From Bacteroidales bacterium (GTDB lineage: Bacteria > Bacteroidota > Bacteroidia > Bacteroidales > Rikenellaceae): a stretch of DNA of 64,000 nt. The stretch covers positions 62,001-126,000 of the forward strand of contig CAJSYJ010000003.1 of NCBI GenBank assembly GCA_910574205.1, in the 5' to 3' direction. The position numbers and the translations under genes were made by a program. This document shows positions 16,780 through 24,850 of the stretch, piece after piece (the first letter of the stretch is position 1; each line of letters opens with the position of its first letter). The notes beneath the pieces were generated by a model, which saw nothing but the letters and a program-made list of their open reading frames with translations, was not told the origin of the DNA and ran no database searches.

Positions 16780-19740
16780 ATGGAAGCAAGACACGACGAG
16801 GCGAAAGGACGTATCGACTACCGTTCGCTGATGAGCCACCGCATCAGAAAGATACTTCTGATATGCAACAACTACGACCGCTATACGCTCGAAGAGGACG
16901 GGCACATACAGTCGCAGATCACGCACGAATACGCCGAGCTCAACCTGAGCAACCCGCCCTCGATCACGCGTGCCGAGTCGACGCGCGAGGCGCTCGACCT
17001 GCTCGACGGCGAACACGACTTCGACCTGATACTGACGATGTACAACGTCGGCGAGATAGACGTGTTCTCCTTCTCGAAGATCGTCAGGGAGCGCTACCCC
17101 TCGATCGCGCTCGTGCTGCTGACCAGCTTCTCGAAGGAGATCTACCGCCGCATCGAGGAGCAGGATACCAGCAGCTTCGACCGCATATTCTGCTGGAACA
17201 ACTCGACCGATCTGATAATAGCCATCATCAAGCTGTTGGAGGACGGCATGAACGCCGACCACGATATCGTCGAGGCGGGCGTGCAGGCCATACTGCTTGT
17301 CGAGGACTCGATACGCTACTACTCGACCTACCTGCCGGCAATATACAAGCTGCTGTTGCAGCAGAACGGCGAGTCGATAAAGGAGGCCCTGAACGAGCAG
17401 CAGCGCATAATGCGCAAGCGCGCACGCCCCAAGATACTCATGGCGACCAACTACAACGACGCCGTAGCCATATACCGCAAGTACAGCCGCAACCTGCTGG
17501 GCGTGATCTCGGACGTGGGCTTCGTGGTCGACCGCGCCGACTCGCGCAAGGACGAGAAGCTCGACGCCGGCATTGATCTCTGCCGCATGATACGCAGCGA
17601 CAACCCGACGATGCCATTTCTGCTGCAATCCTCGCAGGAGAGCATGCGCCACACCGCCGAGCAGTTGGGCGTAGGCTTCATCGTCAAAAATTCCAAGACG
17701 CTGATTCACGATCTGGGCGACTACATATCGCGCGAATTTGCATTCGGCGATCTGGTATTCAAGGACCCGGCGACGGGTCGTGAGGTGGCGCGAGCCAAAG
17801 ACCTGTACGGCTTGCAGAGGCTCCTGCAAGGCATCGACGACGATATACTGCTGCACAACATCTCCAACAACCACCTCTCGAAGTGGCTCCTCTCGCGCGG
17901 TCTGTTCGCGCTGGGACGCGCATTCCGCTCTAAGAACACATCCGAGTTCGGCAGCGTCGAGGAGCTCAAAGGATTCTGCATAGAGCAGATACGCGAATAC
18001 CGAGTGGCCGTCGGGCAGGGCGTCATAGCACAGTTCGATGCAGCCACCTACAACGACGCGATATGGTTCGCCCGCATAGGCAACGGCTCTCTGGGAGGCA
18101 AGGCGCGCGGACTGGCGTTCATGAACAGCGTGCTGCAACGCCACGACCTCTATGACCGCTGGCCGGGCGTTAGGGTCATGATCCCGCGCACGGTGGTCAT
18201 TACGACCGAATACTTCGACCGCTTCATCATCGACAACGGCCTGCAATATGTCATCAACTCTGAGATAACCGACGAGGAGATACTGGCCGAGTTCGTCGCC
18301 TCGACCCTGCCCGACGATCTTATGGAGTCGCTGCGCGCCATGCTGCGCACGACGCGCTCGCCGCTGGCCGTCAGGTCGAGCTCGAAACTCGAAGACTCCT
18401 ACTACCAGCCCTTCGCCGGCATATATTCGACCTACATGATCCCCCACACCGACAACGAGGACCAGCAGCTGCGCCTGCTGGGCAAGGCCATAAAGAGCGT
18501 CTACGCCTCGGTCTACTTCTCCTCGTCGCGAGCCTACATTACGGCCACGGCCAACGTCATCGGCGAGGAGAAGATGGGCATCGTCATTCAGGAGATATGC
18601 GGCACGGAGGATCGGGGATACTTCTTCCCCACCCTCTCGGGCGTGGCGCGCTCGCTGAACCACTACCCGATAGGCTACGAAAAGGCCGACGAGGGCATAG
18701 TCAAGCTCGCCTTCGGACTGGGCAGGAGCGTGGTCGACGGCGACGAGGTGCTGCGCTTCTCGCCCAAGTATCCCAACCACGTATTGCAGACATCGACATC
18801 GAAGCTGGCCATGCGCGACACGCAGCACACGATGTATGCGCTGAACCTCAAACCCGAGAAGTTCAAGACGTCGATCGACGACGGCATCAACCTCGAACGC
18901 CTCGACATAACGGCCTGCAAGGGTTTCCGCAACCTGCGCCACGTCGCCTCGACGTGGGACATGCAGTCGCAGCGCATGGTCGACTCGGCGCTGGCCGACG
19001 GATACAAGGTCATTACGTTCGCACCTATATTGAAATTCAACACCTTTCCGCTGGCCGACATCCTCGTCCGCCTGCTCGAAGCGGGCGTCAGTGAGATGAA
19101 ATGCCACGTCGAGATAGAGTTCGCCGCCAACCTCGACACGGGCTCCTCGTCGCGCATATTCAACGTTTTGCAGATACGGCCTGTCGCCGACCACGAGAGC
19201 TTACACACGGCCGACTGGTCCAAGATATCGTGCGACGGCGCCCTGATATACTCCGAGAGCGCCCTCGGCACCGGCGCCATCGAGGGCGTGTCAGACGTGG
19301 TATACGTACGTGCCGAGGCGTTCGATCCGTCGCGCACGGCCGAGATAGCGCAGGAGCTGGCCGAGCTCAATGCCGCGATGCGGCGCGAGGGGCGCGGGTA
19401 TGTTCTGGTAGGTCCCGGGCGCTGGGGTTCGAGCAACCCGTGGCTCGGCATACCGATCAAGTGGAGCGACATATCCGAATCGAAGGTCATAGTCGAGTGC
19501 GGATTGGAGGATTTCAGCATCGAGCCCAGCCAAGGCTCCCACTTCTTCCAGAACGTGACATCGTTCGGCGTAGGCTACATGACCGTCAACCCCTTCGCCG
19601 GCGACGGCATCTTCGACAGCAGGCGGCTCGACGCCATGCCGGCGCAGTACGAGACGGAGTATCTGCGTGCCGTGAGGTTCGACTCGCCGCTCGAAATATT
19701 CGTCGACGGAGTGAACAACAAAGGCATCGTCAAGGCATAG
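16780..19740 (+). CDS. Two receiver-like domains fused to a pyruvate-phosphate-dikinase-type ATP/PEP-binding domain
   Basis: A 986-residue cytosolic protein. Residues about 20-155 form a receiver-like domain in which the phospho-acceptor is replaced (Thr86 in LILTMYNVG). Residues about 168-330 form a second receiver with an acidic pair Glu175/Asp176 (LLVEDS) and an Asp near 245 (GVISDVGF), so it may still accept phosphate. From about residue 430 (GSLGGKARGLAFM) begins the N-terminal ATP-grasp domain of PPDK/PEP synthase, including SPLAVRSSSKLEDS. The phosphohistidine swivel domain and the PEP/pyruvate barrel are absent; instead there is a C-terminal part with QGSHFFQNVTSFG. Homologues occur in Bacteroidota, usually called PEP synthase-like, but the missing domains argue against that reaction. 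The start at 16780 is the first ATG after the previous gene consistent with the domain. Role unknown. Confidence 0.82.
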   Translation: MEARHDEAKGRIDYRSLMSHRIRKILLICNNYDRYTLEEDGHIQSQITHEYAELNLSNPPSITRAESTREALDLLDGEHDFDLILTMYNVGEIDVFSFSKIVRERYPSIALVLLTSFSKEIYRRIEEQDTSSFDRIFCWNNSTDLIIAIIKLLEDGMNADHDIVEAGVQAILLVEDSIRYYSTYLPAIYKLLLQQNGESIKEALNEQQRIMRKRARPKILMATNYNDAVAIYRKYSRNLLGVISDVGFVVDRADSRKDEKLDAGIDLCRMIRSDNPTMPFLLQSSQESMRHTAEQLGVGFIVKNSKTLIHDLGDYISREFAFGDLVFKDPATGREVARAKDLYGLQRLLQGIDDDILLHNISNNHLSKWLLSRGLFALGRAFRSKNTSEFGSVEELKGFCIEQIREYRVAVGQGVIAQFDAATYNDAIWFARIGNGSLGGKARGLAFMNSVLQRHDLYDRWPGVRVMIPRTVVITTEYFDRFIIDNGLQYVINSEITDEEILAEFVASTLPDDLMESLRAMLRTTRSPLAVRSSSKLEDSYYQPFAGIYSTYMIPHTDNEDQQLRLLGKAIKSVYASVYFSSSRAYITATANVIGEEKMGIVIQEICGTEDRGYFFPTLSGVARSLNHYPIGYEKADEGIVKLAFGLGRSVVDGDEVLRFSPKYPNHVLQTSTSKLAMRDTQHTMYALNLKPEKFKTSIDDGINLERLDITACKGFRNLRHVASTWDMQSQRMVDSALADGYKVITFAPILKFNTFPLADILVRLLEAGVSEMKCHVEIEFAANLDTGSSSRIFNVLQIRPVADHESLHTADWSKISCDGALIYSESALGTGAIEGVSDVVYVRAEAFDPSRTAEIAQELAELNAAMRREGRGYVLVGPGRWGSSNPWLGIPIKWSDISESKVIVECGLEDFSIEPSQGSHFFQNVTSFGVGYMTVNPFAGDGIFDSRRLDAMPAQYETEYLRAVRFDSPLEIFVDGVNNKGIVKA

Positions 19741-19818
19741 CCCGCCGCGACAGCCCTGCACACGAAACAGCGAGCCGCAAGCATAATAGCCTGCGGCTCA
19801 CTGTTCTTGCGAAGGCCC

Positions 19819-20064
19819 CTATCGGACGATCAGCCAGATCACGGCGGCGGCGACGCCTGCCGCCAGCAGCAGCTTGAACAGCATCGCACGGCATCCGCCG
19901 CGCATGCGTATGCCGCAATATGGGCAATATTTCATACTGACGGGCACGGGCAGGCCGCACTCGGGGCAAATGACCGTCGCCTCGCCCTCTGCGGCAAGGT
20001 GCAGCGGGTCGTACTCCTTCTCAGCCGACGGCTGTGCCGTCGTCTCGATATCCTTCTCGTTCAT
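19819..20064 (-). CDS. Small zinc-ribbon protein with C-terminal membrane anchor
   Basis: An 81-residue protein with a four-cysteine zinc ribbon (Cys33, Cys36, Cys47, Cys50 in CPECG and CPYCG) followed by one hydrophobic helix (about 62-80), so tail-anchored with the ribbon in the cytosol. It is the last gene of the ABC exporter operon, four bases after the GntR gene. No function assigned; small zinc ribbons of this kind often bind protein partners. Confidence 0.75.
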   Translation of the reverse strand: MNEKDIETTAQPSAEKEYDPLHLAAEGEATVICPECGLPVPVSMKYCPYCGIRMRGGCRAMLFKLLLAAGVAAAVIWLIVR

Positions 20065-20068
20065 GGTT

Positions 20069-20437
20069 TTATCTGTCGTTTTGTAATTGATTCCAGCGGT
20101 GCTCGAACTCTTCGAGCGTGATGCCCAAGAGCCGCATGCGCTCGACCATGGCCGGCAGCTCGCCCGTGAGAAACTCGGTGCGCTCGATTTCGAGAATATG
20201 TCCGCGGGCACCCTCGCTGACGAAAAATCCTATGCCGCGGCGGTTGTAGATGATCCTATCGCCCTCCAACTTCTCGTAGCTTCGCATGACCGTATTGGGA
20301 TTCACGCCCACGTCGGCCGCCAGCTCCCTTACGGAGACGATGCGGCTCTGCTCGCTCCACTCCCCCGAAAGGATGCGCGTGCACACGAGGTCGTATATCT
20401 GGCGCCAGATAGGCTTTTCTTCGTTAAATTCTATCAT
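20069..20437 (-). CDS. GntR family transcriptional regulator, YtrA-like short form
   Basis: A 122-residue regulator: an N-terminal winged helix-turn-helix (about 1-75; IWRQIYDLVCTRILSGEW, then VSVRELAADVGVNPNTVMRSY) and only a short helical tail instead of a large ligand domain, as in the YtrA subfamily that controls adjacent ABC transporters. It lies in the exporter operon between the second permease and the zinc-ribbon gene, four bases from each. A perfect palindrome at the operon promoter (22669-22680) is its likely operator, which implies autoregulation. The signal is unknown. Confidence 0.9.
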   Translation of the reverse strand: MIEFNEEKPIWRQIYDLVCTRILSGEWSEQSRIVSVRELAADVGVNPNTVMRSYEKLEGDRIIYNRRGIGFFVSEGARGHILEIERTEFLTGELPAMVERMRLLGITLEEFEHRWNQLQNDR

Positions 20438-20441
20438 GTGT

Positions 20442-21116
20442 CTACCAGTTTATCTGTTTGCGGCGCAGGATAAAGTAAGAGCCCGTCCACGAAACGATCG
20501 TCAGCAAGACGTTGCTCCACTTCTTGACCGTTATCAGGTCATACGGCGAAGCACCGCGGTCGTTCCAAGTGCCCAGTATGCGCACCATTAAGAACTGCAC
20601 TGTCAGCATGAGGACGAATGCGGCTATATAGGTCATGACCAGCCGGCGGCGTGCCACGGCGTTTATCATAAGCGCGACGGCATGCGTGCCCAGCAGGCTC
20701 AGCCATACGCTCTCGTTTTGCAGCATGTGACGGCCGAAGGACAAGACCGGCGGATATATGGCATCGATGACCGATATGGTCAGCAGCGACGCCGCGACGA
20801 ACCATATGACCAGCCCGAGGGTCGTATTCAAAAGTATGAACGCATAGCGCTCGGCGGCCGTGACGGGCAGCATGTTGTCGATCACGGCACGGCGATGATC
20901 GCGCAGCGGGTTCATCGTCAGGTGCATGCCGACGAATATGTCGAGTATGAGCATCGACACGAGCATGCCGTGGGTTACCTCGCCCGACCGCGTGATGAAG
21001 CCGAAGAGCATGGGCACGGCCACCGTGATGCCGTAGACGGCGAGGTATTTGGGATAGTTCTCGGCGTAGTGCTTCGCAAAGAGAGCCGCTACACGTTTCC
21101 AACTGAATCGTTCCAT
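20442..21116 (-). CDS. ABC-2 type transporter permease subunit, second of two
   Basis: A 224-residue integral membrane protein with about six hydrophobic segments. It is related to the preceding 234-residue permease: both share a NxLPVxAAER segment near the middle, a RKR-type C-terminal motif (LRRKQINW here, LRRRQVKW there), and size, so they probably arose by duplication and form a heterodimer. With the ATPase encoded first in the operon it makes an exporter of the YtrB/CcmA-like group. Substrate unknown; such GntR-linked systems often respond to cell-wall-active compounds. Confidence 0.8.
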   Translation of the reverse strand: MERFSWKRVAALFAKHYAENYPKYLAVYGITVAVPMLFGFITRSGEVTHGMLVSMLILDIFVGMHLTMNPLRDHRRAVIDNMLPVTAAERYAFILLNTTLGLVIWFVAASLLTISVIDAIYPPVLSFGRHMLQNESVWLSLLGTHAVALMINAVARRRLVMTYIAAFVLMLTVQFLMVRILGTWNDRGASPYDLITVKKWSNVLLTIVSWTGSYFILRRKQINW

Positions 21117-21120
21117 AGTG

Positions 21121-21825
21121 TTACCATTTTACCTGACGGCGGCGCAGCAGCAGATACGATATGCCGTACAGCCCCGCAGGAGTGATACAATAAATCGTTT
21201 TGGCTATCGTGTCGAGTCTCTCGCTCCACTCGATGCGTATCATCATACCGGCCTCGGCCATTCGTTCCAGCCCCCATATCGCAAGCATTACCGCCACGAA
21301 AGCACAGACATAGGCGGCAACGATACGTTTGCGCGCCAAGGTGTTTATTACGACATTGGACGAGGAGACTATCCACACCAGAATCATGATCTCCCAATGT
21401 CCGTTGTACGTATGCCACAGATGCGACAGATCGGTCATGAGCTCCCCGCGCGAGTCGACACATGCGGCGGCAGCAACGGCGATGCCGGCGCAAAGCGTCT
21501 CCATGAGCGTATATACGATGCTCGTGTTCAGTGCGACGAAGGTCATGCGCTCGGCCGCCGAGACGGGCAGCGTGTTGGCCATGATCTTCGTATCGCTCGC
21601 ACGCAGCTCCTTCATCGTGACGAACGGCACGACGAACGCCCCGCAGAGACAGACCGCCATAGACATCGACGCCGCCACAGACGCACTGCGCGCCAGCATC
21701 GCGAAGAGCAGCGGCACGAAGATCATCATACCGTATAGGAGCATGTAGGCGCTCCTGTGCTCGGTGTAGTGCTTGACCGCGAGACGCAACACGCGCCCCG
21801 AAGAGAATCCGTTGATCGTTGCCAT
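21121..21825 (-). CDS. ABC-2 type transporter permease subunit, first of two
   Basis: A 234-residue membrane protein with about six transmembrane stretches and no ATPase motifs. It follows the ATPase gene by three bases and precedes its paralogue by four, so all are one transcript. The shared NTLPVSAAERMTF segment resembles the cytosolic loop of its paralogue. Confidence 0.8.
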   Translation of the reverse strand: MATINGFSSGRVLRLAVKHYTEHRSAYMLLYGMMIFVPLLFAMLARSASVAASMSMAVCLCGAFVVPFVTMKELRASDTKIMANTLPVSAAERMTFVALNTSIVYTLMETLCAGIAVAAAACVDSRGELMTDLSHLWHTYNGHWEIMILVWIVSSSNVVINTLARKRIVAAYVCAFVAVMLAIWGLERMAEAGMMIRIEWSERLDTIAKTIYCITPAGLYGISYLLLRRRQVKW

Positions 21826-21828
21826 GGC

Positions 21829-22656
21829 CTATCGGTTTTCGAGCAGTGAGGCTACGGCACGGCGGTCGGCCGTCACGGCATTGAACAGCAGTTCGAGATT
21901 CAGACGCGAGTCCTCGCCGCTCGTATTCGCGGCGACACCCGCCTCGCCCAGCACAGTGCGTTCTGTGTAGACGGCGCGGGCAGGGTCGACGGCACCGAAA
22001 GATATACGCCGGCATATCTCCGAGGTAGTGGCATTGAGCGCTACGCCCTCACGATCGAGAATGACGATATTGTCCAGCAGCGAATCTACGTCGTTGACCT
22101 GATGCGTCGACACCACGATGCAGCGCCCCTCGTCGGCATAGCCCGCCAACAGACGCCGAAACACGCTCTTGGAGGGGATATCGAGTCCGTTTGTCGGCTC
22201 GTCGAGCAGCAGGATGGGCGCATTGACCGCCATGGCGAATGCTATGTAGGCCTTCTTGCGCTGTCCCATAGACATGTTGTGCAGCTTGGCCGAGATGTCT
22301 ACACCCAACTCCGAGCAGTAATATGTCATCTGCTCGGCGCTGAACGAGGGATAGAACGGCGCCGTGAGACGCGCGTATCTGTCGAGCGAGACCGAAGGCA
22401 GCGCGAACTCCTCGGGAATTATCATCATCCTACGCAGCATCCCGACACTTCGGCGCGCGGGATCCTCGCCCTCCACCGTTACGCTGCCGCGCGTAGGCCG
22501 CATCAGTCCGCATACGATCTTCAACAATGTGCTCTTGCCGATGCCGTTGCAGCCAAGCAGTCCGTGGATATGCCCGCCGTCGAGCAATACATCGATGTCG
22601 TTCAATACGTTATGTCCAGCCGTATAGCCGAACGAAAGTCGTTTGATATCTATCAT
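21829..22656 (-). CDS. ABC transporter ATP-binding protein
   Basis: A 275-residue nucleotide-binding subunit. Walker A GCNGIGKS at residues 35-42, Q-loop region near MMIIPEEFALP, signature MSMGQRKK (degenerate form of LSGGQ), Walker B LLLDEPTNGLD, and the switch His in STHQVND. The Q- and signature-type sequences match ABC-2 exporters linked to GntR regulators (YtrB/YxlF type). It is the first gene of the operon, 40 bases after the predicted promoter and adjacent to the palindrome. Confidence 0.92.
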   Translation of the reverse strand: MIDIKRLSFGYTAGHNVLNDIDVLLDGGHIHGLLGCNGIGKSTLLKIVCGLMRPTRGSVTVEGEDPARRSVGMLRRMMIIPEEFALPSVSLDRYARLTAPFYPSFSAEQMTYYCSELGVDISAKLHNMSMGQRKKAYIAFAMAVNAPILLLDEPTNGLDIPSKSVFRRLLAGYADEGRCIVVSTHQVNDVDSLLDNIVILDREGVALNATTSEICRRISFGAVDPARAVYTERTVLGEAGVAANTSGEDSRLNLELLFNAVTADRRAVASLLENR

Positions 22657-22668
22657 AACCGAAAAGTT

Positions 22669-22680
22669 TTAGTGCACTAA
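22669..22680. promoter_or_regulatory. Candidate GntR operator: perfect 12-base palindrome
   Basis: TTAGTGCACTAA is its own reverse complement. It lies about 10 bases downstream of the predicted transcription start of the exporter operon, which encodes a YtrA-like GntR regulator. Binding there would block transcription. The assignment of this palindrome to that regulator is inference. Confidence 0.65.
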
Positions 22681-22695
22681 TCATCTAATACACGG

Positions 22696-22726
22696 CAAAT
22701 GTATAACAATAATTTCAAAAAACAAA
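22696..22726 (-). promoter_or_regulatory. Bacteroidota-type promoter for the ABC exporter operon
   Basis: Minus strand TTTG (22723-22726), a 19-base spacer and TACATTTG (22696-22703), a full consensus match. Predicted start near 22690. Confidence 0.8.
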
Positions 22727-22781
22727 CAAATCTCCGAAAATAAATTCGCGACCTCATTCTCCGCATCGCTGCAAAACCGAT

Positions 22782-23017
22782 GCAGGAGCGGGTGCAGGTG
22801 CAGGTGCAGGTGCAGGAGCGGGTGTAGGTACGGGTGCAGGAGCGGGTGCAGGAGCGGGTGCAGGTGCAGGTGCAGGAGCGGGTGTAGGTACGGGTGCAGG
22901 TGCGGGTGCAGGTGCAGGTGCAGGAGCGGGTGTAGGTACGGGTGCAGGTGCGGGTGCAGGTGCGAGTGCGGGTGCAGTGTAGGTGCAGGTGCGGATGCGG
23001 GTGCAGTGCGGGTGCGG
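22782..23017. repeat. Degenerate hexamer tandem repeat (GGTGCA type)
   Basis: About 39 head-to-tail six-base units, mostly GGTGCA with GGAGCG, GGTGCG, GGTGTA and GGTACG variants. A longer pattern is overlaid: the string GGAGCGGGTGTAGGTACG recurs at 22815, 22875 and 22923, that is 60 and 48 bases apart, multiples of six. The plus strand would read Gly-Ala repeats but has no start codon in that frame; the minus strand reads Pro/His/Leu or Cys/Thr/Arg repeats antisense to the next gene's promoter. I regard it as non-coding. Confidence 0.92.
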
Positions 23018-23142
23018 CCGCCGCCGCTATTTCCGTATCTTGGCTGCGCCCGAGATACTCCCGCCCGGCAAAATCCGGGTAAACTTGTTTTTGCCCTCGC
23101 CGATCCCTGTCTTTGACTTCGTCGAAGATACTGCGCCTCGGA

Positions 23143-23168
23143 AAAAAAGCAAGCTCGCTTGCTTTTTT
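23143..23168. terminator. Symmetric hairpin, possible bidirectional terminator
   Basis: Perfect 12-base inverted repeat with a two-base centre: A-run plus GCAAGC, then GCTTGC plus T-run. Either strand would end in a U tract. It separates the hexamer repeat from the HAD gene promoter. Confidence 0.75.
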
Positions 23169-23183
23169 CACTCGGCTTATACG

Positions 23184-23191
23184 TATCTTTG
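23184..23191 (+). promoter_or_regulatory. -7 promoter element (TATCTTTG) immediately before the HAD gene
   Basis: Exact -7 consensus ending only six bases before the ATG at 23198. A TTG at 23159-23161 is 22 bases upstream, slightly too far. If used, the mRNA would be almost or fully leaderless. Confidence 0.65.
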
Positions 23192-23197
23192 CCAATT

Positions 23198-23974
23198 ATG
23201 ATAAAGGCAATATTCTTCGACATCGACGGCACACTGGTAGGATTCCGCGACCACCGCATCAGCTCGTCGACCTCGCAGGCACTGGCGCGCATGCGCCGCA
23301 AGGGCGTCAAACTATTCATCGCAACGGGCAGGCACCCGCTGGGTGTAGACAATCTCGGCGACGAGAGATTCGACGGTTACATATATATGAACGGCGGTCT
23401 GTGCACGATCGACGGCCGCACGGTATACCGCAACCCGCTCGATGCGGCAGCGGTCGGAAGGCTGCTCGACGCACTGCCGCAAAGCGATATCGCCTGCGTA
23501 TTCGACACCGAGCAGGCATGGTACATCAACCGCGCCGACGAACGTGTCCGCGCCATGAACGCCATGATAAATGTCGACATCCCGCTGATCGATCCGGAGC
23601 GCCTGCGCGGCCTCGACATATTCCAGATCACGCCCTATCTGCCGCCACAAGAGGAGTGGCGCGTATTGCAGTATATGCCAGAAGTCAAGCACTCGCGCTG
23701 GTGCGACCCGATTTTCGACATCAACCCCCGCGACGGCGGCAAGGGCGTCGCGCTGTTGCAGGCGGCGCGATGCTTGGGCATATCGCCCGCCCAGACAATG
23801 GCTTTCGGCGACGGAGGCAACGATACGGAGATGCTGCTGGCCGCAGGCATAGGCGTGGCCATGGGCAATGCCACCGACGAGTTGAAGGACGCAGCCGACT
23901 ATATAACATCGTCGGTCGACGACGACGGCATAGCGCGGGCGATCGAGCACTTCGAGCGCGAAGGAGTGTTGTAG
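23198..23974 (+). CDS. Cof-type HAD-IIB family phosphatase
   Basis: A 258-residue haloacid dehalogenase-type hydrolase. Motif I is FFDIDGTL (nucleophile Asp8, acid/base Asp10), motif II is ATGR (FIATGRHP), motif III lysine is in GKGVALL, and motif IV is FGDGGNDTEML. The large C2B cap lies between motifs II and III. Such enzymes dephosphorylate sugar phosphates, phosphorylated cofactors or similar small molecules; the substrate cannot be predicted. The ATG at 23198 gives the family N-terminus exactly. Confidence 0.92.
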   Translation: MIKAIFFDIDGTLVGFRDHRISSSTSQALARMRRKGVKLFIATGRHPLGVDNLGDERFDGYIYMNGGLCTIDGRTVYRNPLDAAAVGRLLDALPQSDIACVFDTEQAWYINRADERVRAMNAMINVDIPLIDPERLRGLDIFQITPYLPPQEEWRVLQYMPEVKHSRWCDPIFDINPRDGGKGVALLQAARCLGISPAQTMAFGDGGNDTEMLLAAGIGVAMGNATDELKDAADYITSSVDDDGIARAIEHFEREGVL

Positions 23975-24024
23975 CCCGCAAGCGTATTCGCCCACCGAGC
24001 CGCCCCGCCGCACGCCGGCCATAC

Positions 24025-24076
24025 ATATACGCTATGCCCTCCGCCGCATCGAGCGACGGAGGGCATAGCATATACG
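24025..24076. terminator. Long hairpin between convergent genes
   Basis: A stem of about 21 bases (left arm ending CCTCCGCCG, right arm beginning CGACGGAGG) with two mismatches and a seven-base loop. No T run follows on either strand, so it may stop both converging transcripts or protect 3' ends rather than act as a classical terminator. Confidence 0.65.
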
Positions 24077-24094
24077 GGTAACGAGTGCCGGAGA

Positions 24095-24850
24095 TCACTT
24101 CGCTGCGCGGCGTGCACGCTTGGCCATGGCCGAGGCGAATACGAAGTCGTTCAACTCCCTGTTGTCGGCATGCAGGATATCATCCTTGGTGCCCTCCCAC
24201 CACTTGTGCCCCTCGTGGATGTAGACGATCTTCTCGCCGATCTCCATTACGGAGTTCATGTCGTGTGTATTGATTATGGTGGTTATGTTATACTCCTCGG
24301 TAATGTCGCGGATCAGATTGTCGATGACCACCGACGTCTGCGGGTCGAGACCCGAGTTGGGCTCGTCGCAGAACAGATAGCGCGGATTGAGCACTATGGC
24401 GCGCGCTATGGCCACGCGCTTTATCATGCCGCCGCTGAGCTCCGAAGGATAGAGACGGTCGGCGCCCGTCAGCTTCACGCGGTCCAGACAGAACTTCACG
24501 CGCTCCATTTTTTCCGCCTCCGAGCGGGAGGTAAACAGATCGAGCGGCAGCTTGACATTCTCCACCACGGTCGACGAGTCGAGCAGCGCCCCCCCCTGAA
24601 ATATCATTCCTATATCCTTGCGTATGGCCTTGCGCTCCTTGAAGCCGAGCGACGTATAGCATATGTCGTCGTAATATATCGCACCCGAGTCTACCGCATG
24701 CAACCCCACGAGCGACTTCAACAGCACGGTCTTGCCCGAGCCGCTGCGGCCTATGATAAGATTGGTTTTGCCCGTATCGAACGTAACGGATATGTCGTCG
24801 AGCACGGCGCGGCCGTCGAACGACTTCGATATGTGTTCGGCCTTTATCAT
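24095..24850 (-). CDS. mlaF: ABC transporter ATPase of Mla-type phospholipid transport (MlaF)
   Basis: A 251-residue ATPase: Walker A GRSGSGKT (34-41), signature LSGGMIKRVAIARA, Walker B LFCDEPNSGLDP, switch His in NTHDMNS. The 'LSGGM.KRVA' signature and the downstream YIHEGHKWWEG segment are typical of MlaF, which energises retrograde phospholipid transport for outer-membrane lipid asymmetry. It overlaps the MlaE gene by four bases (ATGA). The MCE-domain protein MlaD is not in the window. Confidence 0.9.
   Translation of the reverse strand: MIKAEHISKSFDGRAVLDDISVTFDTGKTNLIIGRSGSGKTVLLKSLVGLHAVDSGAIYYDDICYTSLGFKERKAIRKDIGMIFQGGALLDSSTVVENVKLPLDLFTSRSEAEKMERVKFCLDRVKLTGADRLYPSELSGGMIKRVAIARAIVLNPRYLFCDEPNSGLDPQTSVVIDNLIRDITEEYNITTIINTHDMNSVMEIGEKIVYIHEGHKWWEGTKDDILHADNRELNDFVFASAMAKRARRAAK

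Noticed and set aside
22740..23017. Plus-strand Gly-Ala-repeat protein
   Set aside because: That frame has no ATG, GTG or TTG start after the preceding stop and ends at a TAG inside the array.
22782..23017. CRISPR array
   Set aside because: The units are six bases long and contiguous, with no unique spacers and no cas genes in the window.
22681..23352. 223-codon minus-strand frame through the hexamer repeat (His/Leu/Pro repeats)
   Set aside because: It runs antisense through the HAD gene start and its promoter, its composition is purely the repeat, and it has no known N-terminus.
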